From Atrichornis clamosus (taxonomy: Eukaryota > Chordata > Aves > Passeriformes > Menuridae), in NCBI GenBank assembly GCA_013400975.1, contig WBMZ01012781.1, positions 248,001 to 312,000 on the forward strand: a stretch of 64,000 nt of DNA, written 5' to 3'. Each line of letters opens with the position of its first letter. Within the stretch, counting starts at the first letter, position 1. The position numbers and the translations under genes are program-made. Below, in pieces: positions 61,701 to 64,000 of this stretch. The notes beneath the pieces were generated by a model, which was not told the DNA's origin, ran no database searches, and worked only from the letters and a program-made list of their open reading frames with translations.

Positions 61701-62966
61701 TAGCTTAATTACCTCTGCTGAATTTCTGCTGAATTGAGTGGGATAGCCTGGTGTGGAATTGTGCAGAGTTTCATTTCCAGGGCTATGTTTTCCCTATTTT
61801 ATGGGGAGAGAATTACCATTCTGAGGGCACTTTATCTCTTCCTATTGTAAATCAATTTAACAGGAGACTTCAGCCACCGAAAGACATAAATGAGTACTAG
61901 AGAGGATGTGGTCTTTTGCCCTCCAGTTTCTCTGTTCTCCTGCAGTGAAAGAGTTGGAGCCAAGATGAATGTTGTATGGGTCTATGTATCACAGTTAACA
62001 GAGATATATATATATATATATATAAAAAGATATATATATATATATATATACACACACTGTACTTCCGAGGAACACAGAAATGTTTAAGTTAGGTGCAAAA
62101 AAGGAATGGCTTAGACCACTACATCTCTGACAAGCTGGTGAGCTAATTCATCACATGCCGATCACACCTACTAAAGGGAAGCAGGATAGAGGCAAAGTCT
62201 AATACTTTGTGATTGTATATTCACAATGAGAATTGTGAATAAGGATGAGGATTTGAATCCTTACAATGAGGATTTGAAAACTGAGATTTATGCTGTAGAT
62301 TTAATGACTGAATAAAGAATTTAATTGTTATATAGCAAAAGTATTAGAGCAGATATGAATTAACCCATTTGGCTCTTCAATAGTGACTTCTCCCTGCCAC
62401 AAGTCACAAGCCCTGCTTTATTTAAAAGAATAATTAGCTGTTGTGCCAAATACATTGTGCACTAGATTAAAAGCAGACAGATTCCTTGGCTCTTGACTGA
62501 GAGGTGTAGCTTTTCTTTATGCAATAACCATGATGAGCCATCTTTGGACAGGTAAGAGGAAAGTTTCCTCTCTAAGCTTTGAGACCATGAAATAATCTGG
62601 GCCGTAGTTTAAGGTACTAAGCAGTGGCCTACGACAGTGAAATACGAACGTTGGTCTCGGGTGAACGTTCGGCTCTTGAGATGCCTCTCCATGGCCCAGA
62701 GCAGACACACCCATTGGACTCTCCAAGCTTATTGCCTTGTTGGCAGGCTGTGGTGAGCTGCACTGCACCTGGTTCATGGGCTGCTCTGAGTACCTGTGGG
62801 TAGTGCTACACTGCATTACACGGCATATGGATGGAAAATATAAGCTTACATTTGTTTAATCTTTGGTAGGAAATCCAGCGATGACTCCTGGGTGAGCAAT
62901 GGAACCTACATGGACCTTAGAAAAGAACCTGGTTTTTCCAAACTGGACAACCCTGTCCTCTGGTGA
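22685..62966 (+). CDS. OSBPL3: OSBPL3 (ORP3), full coding region, 22 exons
   Basis: Oxysterol-binding protein-related protein 3, a cytosolic lipid-binding/transfer protein that in mammals works at ER-plasma membrane contacts, binds VAP proteins on the ER and phosphoinositides at the plasma membrane, and is linked to R-Ras signalling and cell adhesion. Coding segments: 22685-22777, 28968-29084, 29268-29321, 29536-29649, 30417-30587, 33815-33941, 34757-34860, 35008-35100, 35714-35870, 38270-38400, 41154-41261, 44096-44230, 44936-45029, 48073-48323, 50166-50303, 53051-53114, 56117-56195, 58288-58432, 59762-59906, 60586-60712, 61250-61372, 62870-62966. The join gives 888 codons plus TGA with phase agreement at every junction. 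Visible in order: PH domain (about 50-148), FFAT motif EFFDAQE (451-457), acidic serine tract (470-495), ORD with KPFNPVLGE (604-612) and EQVSHHPP (628-635), and a charged helix (about 827-848). ORP6 and ORP7 are the closest alternatives, but exon-by-exon identity recalled from human ORP3, including PH, FFAT and C-terminus, favours ORP3 strongly. No frameshift or missing key residue is seen. Confidence 0.96.
26683..27050 (+). mobile_element. CR1 LINE fragment (3' ~365 bp)
   Basis: The longest CR1 copy here. It includes TAGGACAAGGGGAATGGTTT, GATTTAGATCAGATGTTAGG, GAACAGGTTGTCCAGAGAAG, TTCAAGGCCAGGCTGGATGG, GAGCAACCTGGTCTAGTGGA and the terminal GATATTCTATAACACTATGA. Sense orientation, 5' truncated, inside the first coding intron. 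Confidence 0.95.
28425..28475 (+). repeat. TTTTA/TTTA low-complexity tract
   Basis: Nearly pure T and A with repeated ATTTTATTTTATT units. Confidence 0.7.
28968..29084 (+). CDS. OSBPL3: OSBPL3 coding exon 2 (residues 32-70), start of PH domain
   Basis: Acceptor TTTAAGCAG, donor GTAGGA, phase 0 at both ends. It encodes [11 protein letters not shown] followed by the first PH-domain strands, with the basic [12 protein letters not shown] segment that in ORP PH domains lies near the phosphoinositide-binding loop. Confidence 0.96.
29268..29321 (+). CDS. OSBPL3: OSBPL3 coding exon 3 (residues 71-88), PH domain
   Basis: An 18-codon phase 0 exon encoding [18 protein letters not shown], the central PH strands. 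Acceptor GGTTACAG, donor GTAAGT. Too short to stand out on its own; it was placed because it joins exons 2 and 4 in frame and matches the family. Confidence 0.95.
29536..29649 (+). CDS. OSBPL3: OSBPL3 coding exon 4 (residues 89-126), PH domain
   Basis: A 38-codon phase 0 exon carrying the PH-domain segment [18 protein letters not shown] and ending in the IYHLK strand. Acceptor TTTTTTGCAG, donor GTAGGT. Nearly identical to human ORP3 here. Confidence 0.97.
30417..30587 (+). CDS. OSBPL3: OSBPL3 coding exon 5 (residues 127-183), end of PH domain
   Basis: Encodes the last PH strand and C-terminal helix ([17 protein letters not shown], about 134-150), then a linker with HDANNIFFP (156-164). In human ORP3 a second, FFAT-like VAP-binding motif has been reported in this linker, so the local FF pair may matter. 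Acceptor CATGTAG, donor GTAATC; phase 0 at both ends. Confidence 0.96.
30588..33814 (+). other. OSBPL3: OSBPL3 intron between coding exons 5 and 6
   Basis: 3.2 kb intron. Contains a TG/TA microsatellite (32576-32602) and an A10 run (31886-31895). No recognisable transposon or exon. Confidence 0.9.
32576..32602 (+). repeat. (TG)n(TA)n microsatellite
   Basis: TACATGTGTGTGTGTGTATA followed by more TA; short and likely polymorphic. Confidence 0.8.
33815..33941 (+). CDS. OSBPL3: OSBPL3 coding exon 6 (residues 184-225 plus one base)
   Basis: Serine-rich linker followed by the conserved [12 protein letters not shown] segment. It ends with a single G that combines with the next exon to give aspartate 226 (phase 1). 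Acceptor GGAACAG, donor GTAATG. The first half is poorly conserved relative to mammals, which is usual for this linker. Confidence 0.93.
33942..34756 (+). other. OSBPL3: OSBPL3 intron between coding exons 6 and 7
   Basis: 0.8 kb intron, nothing further recognised. Confidence 0.9.
34757..34860 (+). CDS. OSBPL3: OSBPL3 coding exon 7 (residues 226-260)
   Basis: Encodes a leucine-rich helical segment with [19 protein letters not shown]. This part of ORP3, with the similar region in ORP6 and ORP7, is probably a short coiled coil and phosphorylation platform. Acceptor AAACAG, donor GTTTGT following CAG. Confidence 0.95.
35008..35100 (+). CDS. OSBPL3: OSBPL3 coding exon 8 (residues 261-291), basic patch, skippable
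   Basis: A 31-codon phase 0/0 exon with the strongly basic stretch [14 protein letters not shown] (267-280). Removing it would keep the reading frame. Human ORP3 is reported to have splice variants in this middle region, and the equivalent human exon is one that varies as far as I recall. Acceptor TTGAAAG is modest; donor GTAACT. Confidence 0.92.
35101..35713 (+). other. OSBPL3: OSBPL3 intron between coding exons 8 and 9, with G-rich tract
   Basis: 0.6 kb intron. It contains a run of six G, three GG(T) units and four G at 35343-35362, about 240 nt after the donor of the skippable exon 8. Confidence 0.85.
35714..35870 (+). CDS. OSBPL3: OSBPL3 coding exon 9 (residues 292-343 plus one base)
   Basis: Encodes a conserved segment with [10 protein letters not shown] and [11 protein letters not shown], rich in likely phosphosites. 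It ends in one base that completes valine 344 with the next exon. Acceptor CTTACAG, donor GTAAAT. Confidence 0.95.
35871..38269 (+). other. OSBPL3: OSBPL3 intron between coding exons 9 and 10
   Basis: 2.4 kb AT-rich intron, especially 36930-37020. No repeat family or exon recognised. Confidence 0.9.
38270..38400 (+). CDS. OSBPL3: OSBPL3 coding exon 10 (residues 344-387)
   Basis: Encodes [12 protein letters not shown] followed by the charged helix [20 protein letters not shown], a probable coiled-coil element before the FFAT region. Acceptor GATTCTAG, donor GTAAGT. Confidence 0.95.
38401..41153 (+). other. OSBPL3: OSBPL3 intron between coding exons 10 and 11
   Basis: 2.75 kb intron with a perfect 60-bp tandem duplication shortly after its donor. 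Rest is unique sequence. Confidence 0.9.
38554..38673 (+). repeat. Perfect 60-bp tandem duplication
   Basis: Two identical 60-base copies, 38554-38613 and 38614-38673, each starting GACTTTTCTTAATG and ending GGATTGATTT. They lie 153 bp after the exon 10 donor. Zero differences means a very recent event or an assembly artefact. Confidence 0.97.
41154..41261 (+). CDS. OSBPL3: OSBPL3 coding exon 11 (residues 388-423), skippable
   Basis: A 36-codon phase 0/0 exon with [19 protein letters not shown], continuing the helical segment, then a variable tail. Skipping would keep frame. Acceptor ATTCCAG, donor GTGGGT. The helix half matches human ORP3 closely; the tail does not. Confidence 0.93.
41262..44095 (+). 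other. OSBPL3: OSBPL3 intron between coding exons 11 and 12
   Basis: 2.8 kb intron that contains the candidate cassette exon 42800-42850. Nothing else recognised. Confidence 0.88.
42800..42850 (+). other. Candidate 17-codon cassette exon of OSBPL3
   Basis: A pyrimidine-rich acceptor (CTTTCCTTCTCAG, AG at 42798-42799) and a donor (AAG then GTATTT) bracket 51 bases with no stop in the frame set by exons 11 and 12. The peptide would be [17 protein letters not shown], inserted between residues 423 and 424, 27 residues before the FFAT motif. Phase 0/0 means inclusion is optional. I recall no such segment in human ORP3; it may be a bird-specific or minor exon, or chance. Confidence 0.4.
44096..44230 (+). 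CDS. OSBPL3: OSBPL3 coding exon 12 (residues 424-468), FFAT motif
   Basis: A 45-codon phase 0/0 exon. It carries [18 protein letters not shown] followed by EFFDAQE (451-457), the canonical two-phenylalanines-in-an-acidic-tract motif that binds the MSP domain of VAPA/VAPB on the ER. Serines and an aspartate precede the motif. Acceptor TTTAAACAG, donor GTCTGA (weak at +4 to +6). Confidence 0.97.
44231..44935 (+). other. OSBPL3: OSBPL3 intron between coding exons 12 and 13
   Basis: 0.7 kb intron with the inverted repeat 44849-44878 near its 3' end. Confidence 0.9.
44849..44878. repeat. Perfect 11-bp inverted repeat with two E-boxes
   Basis: TGCAGGTGAAA and TTTCACCTGCA, separated by 8 nt, could form a hairpin in RNA. 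Each arm contains the E-box CAGGTG/CACCTG, the type bound by ZEB and SNAI repressors. It ends 57 nt before exon 13. Confidence 0.85.
44936..45029 (+). CDS. OSBPL3: OSBPL3 coding exon 13 (residues 469-499 plus one base), acidic tract
   Basis: Encodes an acidic, serine-rich segment ([20 protein letters not shown]) directly after the FFAT exon, then NERQTL. It ends in one base that completes aspartate 500. Acceptor ACACTCAG, donor GTAAGT. A perfect inverted repeat lies at 44849-44878 just before it. Confidence 0.95.
45900..46120 (+). mobile_element. Possible ancient CR1-type LINE remnant
   Basis: The segment around 46063-46113 (CCACTGTAATGTAGAAGGTC then AGACCAGATG, ATAATGG, TTTGGCTTCTAAAGTC) resembles the AAGGTCAGACTAGATGAT...TTCTGGCCTTAAA 3' terminus of old CR1 lineages. 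Strongly diverged, boundaries vague. Confidence 0.4.
47196..47375 (+). repeat. 90-bp tandem duplication, 5 mismatches
   Basis: Copies 47196-47285 and 47286-47375 start TATTTGTATTTTGCTACAAA and align without gaps with five substitutions (about 94% identity). Intronic; no coding content. Confidence 0.96.
47403..47420 (+). repeat. Poly-T tract
   Basis: About 18 uninterrupted thymines just after the 90-bp duplication. Confidence 0.85.
48073..48323 (+). CDS. OSBPL3: OSBPL3 coding exon 14 (residues 500-583), start of ORD
   Basis: The largest coding exon. A variable start ([17 protein letters not shown]) leads into the ORD entry [20 protein letters not shown] (528-547) and the lid/helix segment [20 protein letters not shown]. 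In ORP structures this N-terminal ORD part forms the lid and first strands over the lipid pocket. Acceptor CCTTTTCAG, donor GTGAAT. Confidence 0.97.
48324..50165 (+). other. OSBPL3: OSBPL3 intron between coding exons 14 and 15
   Basis: 1.8 kb intron, unique sequence, nothing recognised. Confidence 0.9.
50166..50303 (+). CDS. OSBPL3: OSBPL3 coding exon 15 (residues 584-629), ORD core
   Basis: Encodes [20 protein letters not shown], then [12 protein letters not shown] (604-615), a conserved lipid/PI4P-pocket strand-loop, and ends at EQ, the first two residues of the OSBP fingerprint. Acceptor CTTCCCAG, donor GTATTG. Confidence 0.97.
50304..53050 (+). other. OSBPL3: OSBPL3 intron splitting the EQVSHHPP fingerprint
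   Basis: 2.7 kb intron between EQ and VSHHPP codons, phase 0. T run at 52025-52035 and T/G stretch near 52648-52680; nothing else recognised. Confidence 0.9.
53051..53114 (+). CDS. OSBPL3: OSBPL3 coding exon 16 (residues 630-650), OSBP fingerprint
   Basis: A 64-base exon starting VSHHPP, which completes EQVSHHPP (628-635) across the intron. The histidine pair 632-633 is the PI4P-phosphate contact in family structures. Acceptor GCTATTAG, donor GTAACT; ends in one base of aspartate 651. Confidence 0.96.
53115..56116 (+). other. OSBPL3: OSBPL3 intron between coding exons 16 and 17
   Basis: 3.0 kb intron. G-rich GGGGCTTTTTGGGGGGG near 53396-53412 and a T15 run at 55601-55615. No exon recognised. 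Confidence 0.9.
56117..56195 (+). CDS. OSBPL3: OSBPL3 coding exon 17 (residues 651-676 plus two bases), ORD
   Basis: Encodes [16 protein letters not shown] and THVTLP of the ORD beta barrel. Acceptor TGTTTCAG. The donor is a consensus GTAAGT after GC, so residue 677 becomes alanine (human valine, as I recall). Confidence 0.96.
56196..58287 (+). other. OSBPL3: OSBPL3 intron between coding exons 17 and 18
   Basis: 2.1 kb intron. A 142-codon open frame on the minus strand (56693-57121) has no family features and is taken as chance in AT-rich DNA. Confidence 0.88.
58288..58432 (+). CDS. OSBPL3: OSBPL3 coding exon 18 (residues 677-725), ORD
   Basis: Encodes [18 protein letters not shown] and [11 protein letters not shown], highly conserved barrel strands near the signature W-IEHYGE of the family. 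Acceptor CCTTACAG, donor GTAAGC. Confidence 0.97.
58433..59761 (+). other. OSBPL3: OSBPL3 intron between coding exons 18 and 19
   Basis: 1.3 kb intron. Directly after the donor are two copies of ACAGCAGTAACC (58439-58462). Otherwise unique. Confidence 0.9.
59762..59906 (+). CDS. OSBPL3: OSBPL3 coding exon 19 (residues 726-773 plus one base), ORD
   Basis: Encodes [32 protein letters not shown] and CIWRA. The FGKWHE segment is a family hallmark. It ends in one base of asparagine 774. Acceptor AATTCCAG, donor GTTAGT. Confidence 0.97.
59907..61249 (+). other. OSBPL3: OSBPL3 introns between coding exons 19 and 21
   Basis: Introns 59907-60585 and 60713-61249 flanking exon 20. Nothing further recognised. 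Confidence 0.9.
60586..60712 (+). CDS. OSBPL3: OSBPL3 coding exon 20 (residues 774-815 plus two bases), ORD
   Basis: Encodes [20 protein letters not shown] and [13 protein letters not shown]. The [13 protein letters not shown] segment is invariant in most ORPs. The arginine 816 codon is split. Acceptor TTCTGTAG, donor GTATGA. Confidence 0.97.
61250..61372 (+). CDS. OSBPL3: OSBPL3 coding exon 21 (residues 816-856 plus two bases), ORD C-terminal helix
   Basis: Encodes [20 protein letters not shown] and the following charged helix [11 protein letters not shown], then HQPRFF. The long basic/acidic helix is typical of the ORP C-terminus. Acceptor GCTGCAG, donor GTACTA. Confidence 0.97.
61373..62869 (+). 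other. OSBPL3: OSBPL3 last intron
   Basis: 1.5 kb intron with an (AT)n double tract (62002-62057) and a 9-bp perfect inverted repeat ATTCACAAT/ATTGTGAAT at 62219-62240. Confidence 0.9.
62002..62057 (+). repeat. Interrupted (AT)n then (CA)n microsatellite
   Basis: Two TA blocks separated by TAAAAAG, then CACACAC. Self-complementary, so prone to cruciform formation and length variation. Confidence 0.9.
62870..62966 (+). CDS. OSBPL3: OSBPL3 last coding exon 22 (residues 857-888, stop)
   Basis: Encodes [18 protein letters not shown] and the C-terminal NPVLW followed by TGA at 62964-62966. Acceptor TTTGGTAG. The ending matches human ORP3, which also stops after NHPVLW-like residues. Confidence 0.96.
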
Positions 62967-63022
62967 AAGAGGAGCTAACTGAAGATATTCTGTGCTGTAT
63001 TCTTGGATCTGATTTAAAAGAA

Positions 63023-63095
63023 GTATATATAAAATGTAACTATATCTATATCTGTATATACACATATACACACACACACACACACACATATAGGA
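63023..63095 (+). repeat. TA-rich plus (CA)10 microsatellite in 3' UTR
   Basis: AGTATATATAAAATGTAACT, TATCTATATCTG units, then ten CA repeats at 63069-63088. It lies about 60-130 nt after the stop codon, so it would be transcribed. Confidence 0.9.
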
Positions 63096-63241
63096 TATGT
63101 GTGGGGTGCCTGTATGTGTGCAAATGTGCATATCTCCAGAATCGTGCTTAATTTAGAATCTGATAATTCGTTTTCTTTACTCAACTATTGCAGTGATTGT
63201 TTGAATGTATAAATATCCTAACTTCTTTTTATAAAATAATT

Positions 63242-63247
63242 AATAAA
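63242..63247 (+). promoter_or_regulatory. Candidate polyadenylation signal AATAAA
   Basis: First AATAAA after the stop codon, 276 nt downstream, in an AT-rich context. No clear GU-rich element directly follows, so use as a cleavage signal is uncertain. Confidence 0.4.
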
Positions 63248-63969
63248 TAGTACTGAATGTTAGCAATGAGAAGCAAGAGAGGAGCTTTTACACTACTTTT
63301 TCAATGTGTAATAACACCAGTTCTGAGTTAAATTATGCCTTACTGAATTGCATTGGAGACAGTAGCATCAGCATCTCCTAGCTGTGCCGGGGAATCAGAG
63401 TGCAAGCCTTAGTAACTCAAACTGTAGGTAGGCTTCCACAGTGCAATGAGCAGTTCAGCTGTCTCTGGGCTGGTAGAAATTGCTAAAACAGATTATCAGC
63501 TGGTGCTGGAATCTGAATACGATATTTTGCTGTCTGTAGAAAAGATTTAAGTAAGCTTTTGTTTCTATTAACTTTCTTCTTAACATTATGGAAGAGGTAG
63601 TCCTGAGCTTACGTCGGTGGTTCTCCTGCCTTATACACAAACTGTACCCTGTTAAATGTAGTGTTAGAAAGTCAGGAATCGCCAAAATTTTCCACTGGGA
63701 AAAATTTTCACTTCAAATTTATAGCCCCCAACAGGGCAAGAGGAAGAGATCATTTGTATATACTGCTTGAGCACTGAGTAGATGAAGAAGCTCTCTCTTT
63801 TTCCAGTAAGTGAAATCTATATTGAGCACGAAATCCTGTGCTTCCATAGCTTCATTTGTTTTTATTAACCTAAGAATTGCAACAGTGAGACTTTTTAAAA
63901 AGTAAGCAAACTGATTGTTTTAAGCTAGAAATTTTTTCCTAATATTTTGATATTTTCTACCTCTTAAGA

Positions 63970-63975
63970 AATAAA
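63970..63975 (+). promoter_or_regulatory. Second candidate polyadenylation signal AATAAA
   Basis: AATAAA about 1 kb after the stop codon, 25 nt before the window edge. Downstream elements cannot be seen. Confidence 0.3.
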
Positions 63976-64000
63976 TAACGTATTTAAGATCTTATATTTA

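Larger units (their letters stand above)
62967..64000 (+). other. OSBPL3: OSBPL3 3' UTR (open at window end)
   Basis: Sequence after the stop codon is non-coding. It contains a TA/CA microsatellite (63023-63095) and polyadenylation hexamers AATAAA at 63242-63247 and 63970-63975. The human transcript has a long 3' UTR, so the end may lie beyond the window. No other gene is recognisable here. Confidence 0.75.

Noticed and set aside
1..64000. tRNA, snRNA, CRISPR-like or prokaryotic features
   Set aside because: No A/B box pairs, spaced direct repeats or compact operon-like coding were seen on either strand.

Overview
This window is vertebrate, almost certainly bird, nuclear DNA. It is AT-rich with short exons and GT-AG introns. 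It carries CR1 retrotransposon 3' ends whose last bases read like the avian CR1 terminus (at about 8.8, 14.6 and 26.9 kb), and an avian-type endogenous retroviral LTR fragment at 8.15-8.65 kb. The species cannot be named from the sequence. I see no bacterial, viral or CRISPR-type system.

One protein-coding gene fills the right-hand two thirds on the + strand: the orthologue of OSBPL3, encoding oxysterol-binding protein-related protein 3 (ORP3). I traced 22 coding exons from the start codon at 22685 to the stop codon ending at 62966. All introns are GT-AG and the reading phase is consistent at every junction. The predicted protein is 888 residues; human ORP3, as I recall it, is 887. Its layout is: a serine-rich N-terminus; a PH domain (about residues 50-148) on exons 2-5; a long regulatory middle with a textbook FFAT motif EFFDAQE (451-457) on exon 12; an acidic serine-rich stretch on exon 13; and the sterol/phosphoinositide-binding ORD (about 528-888) on exons 14-22, with the fingerprint EQVSHHPP (628-635) split by an intron.

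Layout: 1-22534 holds no recognisable coding sequence and is most simply the large first intron plus, or instead of, upstream DNA; the non-coding first exon and promoter were not located. It contains the LTR fragment, two CR1 pieces and a small cluster with a palindromic RFX X-box and an octamer about 0.7 kb before the first coding exon. From 22535 to 62966 lie the 5' UTR part, exons and introns. From 62967 onward is the 3' UTR, with a TA/CA microsatellite and an AATAAA at 63242; whether the transcript ends there or beyond the window is not decidable.

The most useful second-look items are a candidate in-frame 17-codon cassette exon (42800-42850) just before the FFAT exon; three short upstream ORFs in the 5' leader; a perfect 11-bp inverted repeat carrying two E-boxes 57 nt before exon 13; and two clean tandem duplications (60 bp identical, 90 bp with five differences) in introns. 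I did not find a convincing previously undescribed system; this is an ordinary gene locus with a few testable oddities.
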